DNA from: Poecilobothrus nobilitatus
Taxonomy: Eukaryota; Arthropoda; Insecta; Diptera; Dolichopodidae
Assembly: GCA_947095535.1 (NCBI GenBank)
Contig: OX352774.1
Span: 236,617,825 to 236,681,824 of the forward strand
Length of the DNA: 64,000 nt
Direction of reading: 5' to 3'
Each line of letters opens with the position of its first letter. Position 1 is the stretch's first letter. Position numbers and translations under genes: made by a program. Positions 1 through 12,999 of the stretch are shown one piece after another. The notes beneath the pieces were generated by a model that saw only the letters and a list, made by a program, of their open reading frames with translations, had not been told where the DNA came from and ran no database searches.

Positions 1-295
1 ATCAAATAAAAATTCTACTACATTTTTTGTTCTTTTGATCAAACTCTGCGTCTAATGTTAATACAGATTATGTACTATATGAGGCATACCGCTCAATTCA
101 AGGTTCTAGTTTGAAAGAAAAAGATTACATATAGTGCGGCATTCTTATTTCAGCCTATAACGGTATTAGAGAAATTAAATATTATCATATTCGATCAATT
201 TACAATTTCATAATATCCTCATTTTTTAAATATTATTATTTTTTTTTTTTTTAAGTATTAAAATATAAAATATAAATAATTTCAGTTATATGTAC

Positions 296-330
<35 letters not shown>

Positions 331-2557
331 TTTGTGCAAATAAATTCCAAGGATTTTAAAATAGAATAAAGATAAAAGAAGAACCTCCCAAAATAAAAAT
401 GAATATTAAAAAACAAAAAAAAAAGGAAAACAAAGTCTAAATTATTATTATTTTTTACGCAGATTTGTCATTCATACTTTGCGACTGCTGCTCCTTCCTA
501 TCCAAAGTTCAGTTTGCAGTTCAGGACAGCTCAAAATTAAAAAAAAAAATAAATAAATAAATCCCATAAAGAAAAAAAAAGATTGAAACTAAAACAAAAA
601 TATTTACCAGACCAGAACAGTTTGTTATTTTTTGCTCTTATTCTACAATTTTTTTTGTTTTTTTTAAGATGACAGTAAAATGGAGACCTTGATTTGGAAA
701 ATTTTCATTCGCTTTTCAACTCAAAATGGAAAATGTATATGACGTTGTCGTTTTTTATTTTTATTTTTTATTTGAATTTTTATTTTATATTTCAGATTTA
801 TAAAATAGTTTAAAATTTTTTTTTACTTTTTTAAACAAAGAAAAATTTTGTTTGAAATAAGCTGTTGTTTTACATAAACATTTAGTTCTGGTCATAAAAA
901 CAACTAAAACTTTAAGTAAAATTACACATTTAAGATTGCTATGCAAATGCAAATAGTTGTGTAAATTTAGAATTGAATGTGAACTGCATGGAAATGGGCA
1001 ACTTTTGCATATGATAGGTCTGTCCAGTTTTGTAGGTAATGCGTAAGGCGTGAACCACTCAACTGTAAGAAATAATGATATGTAATTTTCAGATAGGAAA
1101 TAAAAAACGCTTAACTCATAGAAATTCTAAATCTTATCTCGGACTATAAAATAACCCTTAAAAATACTAAATTTCATGTGTTATAAAATAATAATTTCCA
1201 AAGTGTAAGAAGTCTTCAAAATATTTTCCTTTTTAGATTCTTAGAAGTTTCTTTCCTTCTCTCTTTATAACTGTTATTATTGAGTTTTAAAAAACTTTTC
1301 CTTTAATAAATGGCATATAATATTGCGATTTCGCTTTTTTAATAAAGGTTTTTTAAAAAAACTGCCTGGATATAAAAAGTAATCTTCAGCTTCTACTGTA
1401 TGTTATTATAAACAAAAGTATACTGCTTACAACTTTGGCGCAATAATCACATTAAGTTAACTTTTAGATGAGTTAAGAAAGAACTTCTTAATTTCACGAA
1501 ATTATAAAAGTTCTATTCTAAAAAGAATAAAACCAAAAAGGCTGCTAATATTAAACTTTATTTTAAAACAAAGTGAGATAAAAAAAATGGTAAAACCATC
1601 TGACGAGAGGTTTAATCAAACTTAAGATATAAGATTAACGGTTCTTAAAATAAATTAAATTAAGTTTAAATAGAAATTTTTAAAAAGAAGAAAATTAAAA
1701 ATAAAAAGAAGAACTTCAGTCCGCTCGATAAACTCAGAATTTGAAAAAAGATCAAAGAACTCAGAACCAATGGATTTGCTAAGTTCCAAAATGTCCCTTC
1801 TTAAATCATAATCTTCAATTTTTAACTATATTTAAATAGATTAATTTTCCCATTTTAATCTAATTTATGATCCTAACTGTATCGTCATCAAATCAAAAAT
1901 TTGTTAATACATAATATCTATATAAATGAAAATTTTTTATACATTATGTAATTATTATATATATTTTATATATATTATTTTATATACATACATAAAAACC
2001 ATCTTTTTTTCAATAATCCAAATATAAAAAATTATTATTTAGATTTTTATTGAAATATTTTTATTTTGTAACATGTATATATATACATAATAAAAGGTAT
2101 GTATTAAACTCTACACATACATATATATACTAATATTTATTTATTTAAAATATATATAATATAATATAACAAATCATTACGTTAAAAAAATTGTTGTTAT
2201 AGTTGATGTCGCATGAGTTTTTCTTTCTATGTTATTATCCTCCGGATGCTTAAACAACAAAAATATAATGTGTATATATTATATCTACATATTATGTAAT
2301 ATATATATTTTTTTCCCTTTTTTTTATTATAACAAAAGTCGACATGTAATAATTAATCGGATGATTTACAACTTTTTGGTGTAACAACTCATAATTTTCG
2401 TTTATTTTCTTGTTTTTGTTGTTTTTTTTTTTTTTTATTTTATTTGTATAATTTTTGGGTGTCCTGTTTTTGTGTTTAGTTGTATAGAAGGTACCAAAAT
2501 TTAAAAAAAACAAAAAAAACATTAAAAATAAAATGTTCATGTATGTTAAAAAATTTT
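1..2557. other. non-coding flank
   Basis: AT-rich sequence with a (TA)n tract at 301-327. No gene or repeat family recognised. Confidence 0.6.
301..327. repeat. (TA)n microsatellite
   Basis: Uninterrupted alternating A/T. Confidence 0.9.
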
Positions 2558-2613
2558 AGGACATACTGACTGTATGTCCTTTTTATATCACATACAGTCA
2601 TATAAATGTCCAA
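2558..2613. repeat. nested inverted repeat (hairpin)
   Basis: AGGACATACtgactGTATGTCCT (2558-2580) is a perfect inverted repeat with a 5-base loop. Overlapping it, TGACTGTATG (about 2567-2576) is matched by its exact complement CATACAGTCA at 2591-2600, followed by an imperfect ATGTCC extension to about 2613. The result is a ~20-base-arm hairpin with an alternative inner fold. It may be the end of a foldback element; no coding is attached. Confidence 0.7.
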
Positions 2614-3061
2614 AAAGGGTTAATTTATTATATTATTTTATTCATTTTTATTTTATTTTATTTTTATTTTTTTTTTGTTCCAGTCTATCCCTTTCCCTTT
2701 CTTACCAATGTAATTTTTTTTTTAATTTTTTTTTGTTGTTTGTCTGCTGTTATAATAATTTTTAGTGTAAAATAGCGGCAAATCCACCCCTAACAATGTC
2801 GAGAAAATGAATGAGGTGTGAGATTGTGTAAACTTTTATAAAAAATGATGGAGTAGAATACAAGTGTTATTTCTATTCATAATTATTATTTTTATAATAT
2901 GAAATAGAAATATAATAAAAAAAATGAATAGAATATTTACCGTTATCATAATGATAAATATTAGAAAAAAAACAAAGACTTTTTTTTACAGTTAAAACTT
3001 TGACATATAACATGATTGCATTAAAAAATTAATATATTTAAAATATTTTCTTTTCTTTATC

Positions 3062-3398
3062 AGACCTTTGTCAGCCGTACTATCTCTAAGAAAGTAAAGA
3101 TCTGCATAAGATTTATTGTTAGCAGTTCATCTTCGACAAAGCAATATCCTCATATCTTCCTCGGAGCAAAGCTTCTCAGTTTTTGAGAAAGTGTCCTTGA
3201 GTCACCTCTGCTTCTTGAGAAAATCTGCATGTACCGGTCATTCTCTATTCAAATTTTTTTAAGCCGTCAGTGTCCCAAAAGAAATTCTTTTCGAATTATT
3301 AGTTTATTTTTACCGGATCCTAAGATTTTTTCATATCTTTTCTGGTTATAGTTTCCGTGGAGCTTTTTAGATTGTCTACGTCCCGTTATATCACTCCA
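3062..3398 (-). pseudogene. decayed LINE (non-LTR retrotransposon) ORF2 C-terminus, RNase H/zinc-knuckle tail
   Basis: The minus strand from 3398 reads WSDITGRRQSKKLHGN, then KILGSGKNKL, then FLLGH-stop-RLKK. After a frameshift it reads TGTCRFSQEAE, GHFLKN-stop-EALLRGR. This follows the usual tail of insect RNase H-bearing non-LTR elements, with the order W..RQ.K, LLTGHC.L..H, CR.C.E.EET..H.L..C.AL. Two conserved Cys codons appear as TGA and one Cys as Ser, so it is dead. Nothing recognisable of reverse transcriptase or endonuclease lies upstream (higher coordinates). The local GC is higher than the surroundings. Family assignment is from remembered motif order, not a database match. Confidence 0.6.
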
Positions 3399-5902
3399 TA
3401 AATAAGGATGTTCGCAACTATTCAAAGAACACAAAATATTTTAACTCACAATTATTTGAACTGATTTATTTTATCCTTAGTTCTACTGGCTCTGTCTTTT
3501 TATATATTTTTATGTTCTAAAGTTAAGAATTTTGATTCACTTAATACCGCTGTCTGTCAAAATATTTATCCATTTTCAATAACTTTTATTTCTTGAAATC
3601 CTTCTATTAATTGACTTAAATTAGAAGGATGAATTGGTGTGCAGATTGCAATTTTCGCAATCATTATCCCGTATCATTGCATTTAAATAAATAAAATAAA
3701 AAAAAAAAACATCTAGAACCTTAGAACTTAAGGTGCAATTGAAACTTACAAGGTAACCAGTAGTGAAATAGAAGCGTATAATATGATTTAGTTTTACCGC
3801 ATTCAAAGTCCACTTTATTTTGTATATTATTTTTAAAACAAAGGTTATAATTTTTTTTACTATTAAAGCCAAACTATGATGAACAGACGATAAACATAAT
3901 AAATTTACTCTAAAAATATGAAAAGTTTTATAAAATTTATTTTTTATATAATATTGTAATAGTTTGTACAAAATTACAAAAAAACTTACTAATACATACA
4001 AACAATTAAAATTTAGAAAAATAAATGCTTTCAAATGAAATGAGAGATAATGACTAGAAACTTGACTATATTTTCATTTTAATTTTCTAGTTTTTTTAAT
4101 TTTTTTTTTTTTTGATTTGAATGGCAGTAAGAGGACATTTGAATTATCCTAAAAATGTCTACGTATATATATAGGTAATAAAAAAAAAATTAAAGTACGT
4201 TCTATGTTCTGAATACATAATTATGTACGCTTTAATTAGATACGCTAAAAAATTAAAAAAATAATAACAAAAAAGGACAAATATATTATGCAAAAATGAG
4301 ACAGAATCTAACAAAAAAAAAAAAAAAAAAAGATTTTATTTTTAAATGAATATGAAAGGCTATAAATCATTTAATACTTAAAAAAGGATATAATATATAA
4401 TTCATAGTTTTTTTTTTTACATAACAGAAAACTGAAAAACTGTTACTAAAAGGTAATTTTAAAATCATAATACATATATGAATATTATATGAAATTAGAT
4501 AAATACTATATACATAAATTTATCTATAGATAAACATATACTATAAAATAAAGCAGGGACATAAATCTGAGTTTATAGTATTCAAAATGTTATATTCAAT
4601 TTAAATTCAATTCTATTATAATTTAATTAGATTCGGTTGTTAAAAAAAAAAATTTTTTTTTCGTTTTTTTTAAATTTGACATTTTAATGGTGACTTACTG
4701 TCTTTTATTACAATCGTTATTGTTATTATTATCATTATTATATTATAATATTCATAAATTTAATATGGGAATATTTTTATTTTATTTTAATAAAAAATTA
4801 TTTTTCAATTTTCCAAAAAAAAAAAAAAAAACAAAATACTTATGACCAAATCATCAGGTCATAAATAAAAGTATAAATATGCATTGCATGCCTTTTAAAG
4901 GAATCGAATCATAATCTATAATTTTTGTTTAAAAAAAAAGAAAAATTTACATAAAAATTTTATGTTAATTAGGACGTTAATTTGATGTAACTTACTCGTA
5001 AATTACTCAAAAAAAAAAAAAAAAAAGAAAAGGCAATTACGATCTTATTTAAATGGTAATTAAGAAATGGTATACGAAAGGATTTGATTATTTAAAAATA
5101 AAACTGAAACTAAACCCTATTACATTATTTTATAAAAGTACCTGAATTTTAACAATAAAAAAAATATTCAATTTCCATTTGATCCTTTAAAAGGATACCA
5201 AAAGTAATAAATTTTTGTTTAAAATTAAATTTATTCAAAAATGTTATAAGGATTTAAAATTTTAAAAATAACCGTTATAGTGTTAGTTTACCATTGAAAA
5301 ATATCTCTTCTATATACATTTTATATTTTATCTTAATTCTATTAAATTTTTACAATATATTATAGCAGATCTACTTATTTACTTATTGATTGTCAAGCTC
5401 ATTTCGACCCTACTGTTCATTTCTTGGGCCTAATCAATTCTTTTATACAAAATCACAATTTCCCTTTTTTAGTTCTTTTGCGAAGTGGGATTCTTCGCGA
5501 AATAATTTTTATAGCTTAACAAAACATAATATACTAAGTTGATTGAAAGAAATGTGATTTAATTTGTGATTTAAAGAAAGACAGTGTTGTGCAAAATCAA
5601 AGAAATTTAAAAATATAAACAGAGACTGTATTCTTCTCACAATGTAGATTCTTATTGTGTGCATTAAGTGCATTAATAATATGCATATATATACTATTTA
5701 AAATCAATTGTAGAAGTTATAAATAATCAACTTATAAAATAATGTGTTTTATACTATTTTAATTAATCTTTTATAACGTTTTCCTTTAGTGTGTTTGGTT
5801 TTTTAGAAAAGTGATTGGTATTACCGTGTTTAGTTTACTAATACGAGTATAATTAATAATAAAATAATAATATAAAAATTAGTACAATTTGTATTATAGT
5901 TA

Positions 5903-6045
5903 CTTAAAATCCATGTTGATTTTAAGGATCCCTACACAGCTAGGATGGGTATTCATTATAATACATTGTGCAAAAGATGTAAAGAGGAAGGACAGTAGAA
6001 GATTCTTCTACTCATATTCATCGTTAATGTTCAATCCTATAGTTA
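5903..6045 (+). pseudogene. second decayed LINE C-terminal fragment
   Basis: The plus strand reads KIHVDFKDPYTARMGIHYN, then TLCKRCKEEG, then with a frameshift TVEDSSTHIHR. This parallels the TGH..L..HL.RMGI....C..C.EEE.T.EH.L..C block of RNase H-type non-LTR retrotransposon proteins. It carries stops and a frame change within about 140 bases and no upstream catalytic domains. It is in the opposite orientation to the fragment near 3.1-3.4 kb and has a different residue pattern, so it comes from another copy or subfamily. Confidence 0.5.
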
Positions 6046-6449
6046 GGATCAGACTAAAAATTTAAGGATATTTTACTTTCACAAACGTAAAGAAAGTAAA
6101 ATTTAAGAACTAATTTTATTTTCAATCACTACGTACTGGTAATAGAATATTGTTTACAACCAAGAATGCAAGGAAATTATTGAATGTTTTATAATGACAT
6201 CACGTTTTTGGTATTTCTGGTCTCTAAGGTACATTGATATTCCAAAAACTGCTATATGTAAACTAATAAGTCAGCAATCAAGTAGAACTAAATTTCAAAT
6301 TACACCAAATAGAAAGAATTATTGTTAAGAGATTGGTATGAAACCGTTGCTTTGTTAACGTTAATAGAACTCTATCGAGTTCACTTAATTAACCTAACCG
6401 GGGTTTTGTTATATTATCTCATACATTCTAAAATATAATGAGTTGCAAA

Positions 6450-6615
6450 CTCAAACAAACTCCCACAGTCAAACAAACTCCTAATAAACAGACGAAAAAG
6501 GAAACAGACGAAAAAGGAAAATAAACAGACAGACAGAAAAAGGAAAATTCTAAATAGACGAAAAAGGAAAATATTAAACTCCTAACTCCTAAAAAGTCGA
6601 AAAAGGAAAATATTC
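6450..6615 (+). repeat. degenerate minisatellite, core CGAAAAAGGAAA
   Basis: Five interspersed copies of (A)CAGACGAAAAAGGAAA(AT) or close variants occur at about 6488, 6503, 6531, 6555 and 6596. Short direct repeats (AAACAAACTC, CTCCTAA) lie between them. Spacing is irregular (15-40 bases). There is no open reading frame. Confidence 0.75.
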
Positions 6616-9600
6616 AACTAGTTTATATCCACCATTTATTTTAAAATTTTATAATGATAATTAAAAAACAATTTTAAAACTTCTTTTAATATTTTTTCAC
6701 CATTTTTAAAAACATAATTTTCCAATTTTCTCTTATCCAAAAATACAAAGTAAAAACAAAACAATATTATTTTGATTTTATTACGAAGCGTATATAATTC
6801 CATCATTGTTATTTATGAATTATTCATAATATAATGAATATAAAACATAAAATTTCTTTTAAAAATAACGTTTTAAAATTAAAATTAAAATTTTTCAATC
6901 AAAAACAAATTAAAAAAAAAAAAATTATCAAAATAATTATTATCTTAACTTAATAAGTAATGTAATAAAAAAATATTTTTTTTTTATCAAAACATCTATA
7001 AGAACATTATTGTTATTGTAAAACAAGTTTTTTCTTTTTTTTACTCAATTTAATCCATTAATCTGAGCATAAAATCGTCACTTTAAGAAAAAAGAAAAAT
7101 CCATAATCCAATTAAAAATAAAAAAAAAAAAAAAACATATTGAAATCTTAAAAAGACAAGATTTAAATTTTTTTTTTTTTGTATAAATTTCAAATTTAAA
7201 TTCAAATATTTTGTAAATGAACACTTTTTAATTTTTTGTTCTGATTTTTCTATTGTGTTTGTGTAGATACTAAAATCTTTTACTAAAAGAATTTTCATCC
7301 CATTTCGCCTCATACTCAACAAAACAACAAAAACAAAAGCAACAAAACAAAACACTCTATTGTTTAAAAATTGACTTAAGAAAATCTAAAAGTGTTTTAA
7401 AATTTTTTTTTTTTTTTTTTTAATTTCTCTCTCTCTCCCACTCCTCTCAGAATTTTTAAATTTAGAAAAGAAAAAAAAAAAATTTAAATAATTTAACAAG
7501 CGTTAAAATAATCCCGATAATTGTCTAAAAATATACTTTGATAAAAGCACAATAAAATAACAGAGGAAAATAGAAAAAGACAGAAAATCTTTAATAAACT
7601 CTTAAATATGGTATGGTAGTAATAAACTTTAATTTTTATCTAAATTTTATTTAGTTTTCTATATTTATTTTATTTTTTGTTTTTTTTTGTTTTTTTTTGT
7701 TAATTATTCAAAATTTTATTTTTTATTTTTTTATTCTTCTGTTAAAATAAAAAAATTTTATTTTTTCTCTGTAATGTTTAGATTAAACCTAAATCAACAA
7801 ATTTTATAACCTTCTGGATAGTTTTCTTTATTTTTTTTCTTTTATGTTTTTGTTGTTGTTATTTTTTTGTTTTTATTTTTTGTACAAAATTTTTCCTTTG
7901 ATTTTTTAATGTATATAAAAAAAAACAAAAAAGGCCGCTTACCAATCACTATATGTTTTTAATAATATTATAGACGACTTTTCCCATCTTAAAACACATT
8001 TGTTTGCTTGAATGTTTATTATTTCATTGTATTATATGGTATTATCGTGTAATCATACCATATAATATTATACATTTTGTTCGATCAAACAAAAGTTATT
8101 CTTTTTTCTTTTTTAAAAGCATTTTATATATGATTTTCAAAATGTGTGTGTAATTTTTATGATTTTTAAATTGCTATCATAAAAAAAATTAACAAATAAT
8201 AATATTTTCCATTTTTATCATTTTCTTTTATTTTTTTTATTTTTATTTTATGTAATTTTAAAATTACTAATAGTTAATAATGTTTTGTATTAAAACTCTT
8301 TGAAGTCAAACAATCAAAAAAAAAAAAAAAGCTTCCGAATCTTTAAGAAAATTAAGATCAAAATTAACCATTAAAATCATATAAAAATTTCATCGTAAAA
8401 TTTTTTAATAATTGGATATTTGATTTTATATGTATTTAAATAAAAAAGAAATTAATGTACCTATGCATATTGTACAGGTTGTTATTGTATAAGTTTTAAA
8501 TTTAGTCGAAGCAGAATAGAGATAACATATTATACAATAGAGAACTTTAAATTAAGTTTTGTAATAATTTTCAGTTTTGGAGATTTTATTGATTATTTAC
8601 TTACCTATACATATGTAAATAATATTGAAATAATATTATTGGAGGTAATTATGTTTTTTTGACATTTGACAATTTTTCAAAAAATTTCAATTCCGATTGT
8701 TCTACACACAGTAAAACCGAAGATTATTTAATACGTACACTTCCGAAAAGACAATAAAAAAAAATTAGAATATTGTAACTTGTACCGAAATGTATAAAAG
8801 TGTCTAAGTTACAGGTGTATTTTCAATTTCCGACACCTTTTTGCTGTTAAACAGAGGAAAAATTAAATTTTAACAGATGAGGCAAATTTAAACAGAAGAA
8901 TTACAAAAACATTTTCTTAAGTAATCTATGCGAATTCTAGAAGATCTTTCATCTATCAAAATTTTGGAGAGATGTATGAAGGAAGCAGAATTTTGTAAAA
9001 TTTTCTTTTAACATAACGGTAAATTTTAATATTAAATTGCAAAAAACTGCTTAATTTTGATATTAATTTATAAACTTAAAAAGTGTTTTATTTTTTGACA
9101 TTTTTAACTTGATAAAAGCTTAACAGTATCTGAGATATTCACATTTGAAGAAAGTGTTTTTTAAATCTTTGAAGGTTCGTAGTTCCATAATATTTTTAAA
9201 AGACCTATCCATGGTTAAAATTTTATTGTTCTATCTTAAACGGTATACATGTTTTGTAAACAGACAACGAATAACGGGCCAAGTAAAACTATAATAAATT
9301 TTTTTTTCAAATTAATTTGAAGCAATCATTTACAAAATTCTTTAAGGTCTATTATATTCTACATTAAATATAATAGGTACGCTAAAAAAAATTAAATTAA
9401 ACATTAAAACTATCTATAACTAAAATATATTAGAAAATACTCTACAATTTTTATAATGTTAATTAAAACGACTATCAGTTTTTTGCGCCATTTTTTTTTT
9501 TTTTTTGTGTTATTTATAAAAGTTCTAATAAAAATTCCAAAATATAATTTTAGTCAGATTTTAGACCATGTTTTAGTCTATGTTTTATAATTAGCCATCA

Positions 9601-10129
9601 TACATCTAATTTAATAAAGAAATTTCGATTTTAATTTTCAATTTGAGCCGAAGATCAAAGCTATTCTTCAATATAAACACTTAAATTGAAAATATATTTT
9701 TAATTTGCTATGCTACGCTAGCATCGTTGCTCTTGTCATTAGCATCTCACACTATTATATAAATTATTAAATGAATTCCATCAATGATGAGAATGTATAA
9801 AATTTTCTTTATAAATTTAAACTTTAACTCACAGTTTACCAAAATGATGGTCGCTTAAAATGCAATTTTTTTATGAAATGAATTAAATATTAATTTAATT
9901 AAATAAATTTGAATTTAGTTAAATGTAACTTGACAGTTTGAACTGAAGAAGCAATCACATTCAATATGAGCTTCTTTAAACAGCTTTTCAAGGAAACCTT
10001 GATTAGTTTTTTTTATTGAAAATAAGACTGTTCTTTGGAATATAATATGTCACCCACAATTTTTTTGCAAATGTTGTGGATAAAACTACAATTAATTTTA
10101 TGAACTTTTGTTGCGGTCACTATAGGGTT
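6616..10129. other. non-coding flank
   Basis: Homopolymer-rich AT sequence. A small palindrome lies at 8031-8063 (ATTATATGGTAT ... ATACCATATAAT). No gene recognised. Confidence 0.55.
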
Positions 10130-10800
10130 ACTCTTTTTAACAGGGTTACGCTTTTCCGCAGATATAAATATATATATGTATTAGAAGAGATTTTATAGTT
10201 GGGTACAAAATCAGAGTTTCAATATTTTGTTTTGGGGACTCGGTGGCCTAGTGGATAAGAGCGTGCGTATAAAAAACGTTGTAAACACCGAGAGAGAATG
10301 GGTATCTCTTATACGTCATTTACAGTCACGCCTGAAAAGAAAAGGCTGTGTAATTTGCTTGTCACATTTATGTGACAGGAGAATACACTAAAAAAAAAAA
10401 AAAAATTATTTGTTTAATGTTGTTTTAGGGGCTGCTGCAGTCTCAACTATTTTAAGTACTCGTACTTTATTCTTGAAATTTGTATAAAAGAATATAATCT
10501 AGGATGGATATTATATTTGATTACAATACAGGGTTATACGCTTTTTTGAAAATGTGTATATAAAATATGTATATGGAAGATTCTGAATTAGGTGAGATTT
10601 TATAAATGATTACACGAACAATGCAACTGCATACTTTTTAAATGCTTTTTTGTTGAAATATCAATGAAAAAAAACAATAATTATAGGAGACATTTTATAG
10701 TATAAAATCTTTCTAATGCCGAATCTAACAGACACATATTACCTATAATAGGTTACCTATAATATATTCTATAGGGAAGCGTATAATCCTTAACACTCGC
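10130..10800. repeat. cluster of foldback-type repeat units (same family as 57.8-58.1 kb)
   Basis: Related segments recur here: GATTTTATAGTTGGGTACAA (10190s), GAATTAGGTGAGATTTTATA (10580s) and AGGAGACATTTTATAGTATA (10680s). GTTATACGCTTTT-type stretches occur at about 10145 and 10535, and an inverted AGCGTATAATCC at about 10780. The units share both motifs with 57808-58092. A tRNA-SINE sits between two of the units. Confidence 0.5.
10234..10405 (+). mobile_element. tRNA-derived SINE, copy 1 of family A
   Basis: An A-box match TGGCCTAGTGG (10244-10254) is followed by a degenerate B-box region. A tRNA-unrelated body then contains AAAGGCTGTGTAATTTGCTT and CACATTTATGTGACAG, and the element ends in AGAATACACT plus about 15 A. 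The copy at 51531-51731 shares head, body and tail in the same order. The poly(A) end and the pol III-type promoter boxes are SINE hallmarks. It is non-autonomous with no ORF, and it is inserted within a cluster of other repeats. Confidence 0.8.
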
Positions 10801-12489
10801 ACAAACTTATCGTTATAACTTAAAAATTAAGAGGACTAATAACTATCATTTAGGGCTAATTAGAAAAACCGGGAAAAGGAAAAGATAATATTTTTTATTT
10901 TTAAAAAGCGTATCGTTATATAAAATTTGTTTTTCGCACTTTATACTTCTAATATACCTACCTACATTTTATAATAATATTATTATCAAAAATCTTATAG
11001 ATATATAGGTATATACATTATGTATAAGTTCATTTAAATTATTTTCAAGAAAAAATTACTGTACATTTTCATTGTCGGCTTCTGTTATAAAATCAAACAC
11101 AGTTTAAACAAACATTACATATGTACATAATATGAAGCCAAATTTTTATATACCAACATTAAATTTGTTATCTTTGCCCTCTTTTAAAATAATATTAGTT
11201 TAATTTTAATGAAAATAAGATAAATTAAAATTAAATTAAGAAATAAAAAAAAAATTTTAAAAAAAAAGAAATATTTTAAGAAGCGGCAAAGTTACTTTAA
11301 AATAAAAAAAATAAATATTTTTATTTATTGTTTATTTAATTATAATTAAAAACAAAAGCGGTAGCGGCTGCTACTTTAAAAATTTAAAAATTAAATATTA
11401 TTTTTTGTAATTGTTATTATTTATTACATAAATATGTAAATATTTTATATTTCTAACTAACAATAAATAATATCTGTTGTTTTTTTTTTTTTGTTTTAGT
11501 TAAATAAAACCAAATTTTTATTTGTTTTAAAAAAAAAAAATCTTCAAAAAAGATATAATTAAATTAAGGGGACCAACTATTTTATTTCCATAAGGATAGT
11601 TTATTTTTTTAGTTACTGTTATCTTTTGTATGATTATACTGTTATATTTATCTGAATAAAAAAAAAGAAAATAAAAACGGTAATATAAAAAATATCAATT
11701 AAAGTTAAATTTTAGATTCAGAGTTTAATAACCTGCAACAATAACTCTTTATTGTAGAAAAAATAAAATTGATAGATAAAAAGATACATAATTTTAAAAT
11801 TATTTTTTTCTTAAATCAATTTTTCATGAGTTCAAAACAATTTTCGAATTTTATGAGGGTTCCACTTAAACCTTTATTGCAAGCGTCAAGATCTCATGAT
11901 TTAGACAAAAATACTTTCCTCTACACTTTTCTTTATTATTCTTTTGTTGTATATCTACTATTAATCTTAAACGGTCATATGGCGTTTTCTGATAAATTTT
12001 TGAAGCTGCTCCGATCAAGTTCGGATCTAAGTTAGTGTAATATAAATTGCACTAGTTTAGATCTGTTATGTTCACAACCATGATAATTATGTGTCGATAA
12101 CACTCCTTAAATTTTTACTTACACAATTTACTGGAGTAATAGTCATTTTTGAAGCCTCAAGAAATTTACAAAACAGATGATTCTTTTATTCGCTTACCTT
12201 TATGATTAATAAGATCTGAAGTGTATCAACAAATTTATAACTTCTAGATCTTATCCTTAAGTATGGGATACACTATTATTCATTTGACTGCCTTTTTGAT
12301 TTTATATGTTATTCACTATCAGAATATTGTCATTCACATTTTGTATTGTGTTGTATTTCTTACTGAAAAAATAAAATAAAAATAAAAAATTTTTTATAAA
12401 TGCAAAGATAAAGAGTAATTGGAATCAATCTTTATTTCTTTGTATGAATCCTCTAAGAAGAATATAATTCCGAGGACTTAATAGATTTA
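10801..12489. other. non-coding flank
   Basis: AT-rich. The 88-residue frame at 11769-12035 has fairly ordinary composition but no recognisable domain, no clear start context and no second copy. I do not call it a gene; it may lie in a decayed part of the LINE whose 3' end follows at 12490. Confidence 0.4.
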
Positions 12490-12615
12490 TAGTATCTACT
12501 TTTTAATAAGCTCCCAAAGGTTTAATTAGGAGAAAAACAGATTCAAGGTATAACAGTATGCGTAAATAGCATGAGTGTACATCTGCAGCCTGTTTAGCTA
12601 CTTACCTAGCTTCCT
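12490..12615 (+). mobile_element. LINE 3' end, copy 1
   Basis: AATAAGCTCC, GGTTTAATTAGGAG, AACAGATTCA, GAGTGTACATCTGCAGCC match in order the segment at 62461-62575. A sequence ending in stops, then an ACAACGGGCC-like stretch, then CTGCAGCCC is how I remember the 3' UTR of RNase H-type non-LTR elements. The copy here is the more decayed (ACAACGGGCC has become ACAGTATGCG). Upstream to 11760 I see no convincing coding remnant. Confidence 0.55.
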
Positions 12616-12999
12616 AAACTTAATCTTTAATTAATATAGCTAACCTCGAAATGAATTCCAATTTCAATCAATTCAAGATAATCGAAAGAAAACACTGAAC
12701 AATCTTTCAATATATAATAATGTATATTGTAACTCGTTCATAAGTAACAAGAATCCGGCACTTTAAATTTTGAAAGTTTTCAATTGTATACCATAAGTAT
12801 TCTACAAGTATACCATATATCTATTCTATAACTCCTTTTTCCTTTTTAAATTATTTATACGGTTTTGGTCATTGTTTTTACACTCTTAATCATTTTCGGT
12901 ACGTTGCATGTTTTAGTTACTTGTAATTTAATAAAGAACCTGTCAATATAAAACAGAAGATATATATATGTATTTTAATAAAAAAAAGTAAATTTTTTT

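Noticed and set aside
3621..4034. 137-residue minus-strand open frame
   Set aside because: Composition is Phe/Leu/Ile/Lys low complexity, with no domain and no match to the LINE fragment beside it.
10234..10310. A functional tRNA gene
   Set aside because: The A box is perfect but the B box is degenerate, and the same composite body and tail recur at 51.5 kb, so it is a SINE.
11769..12035. 88-residue plus-strand frame with fairly normal composition
   Set aside because: No recognisable motif, no splice or start context and no relation to neighbours. It could be a transposon scrap, so it is left uncalled.
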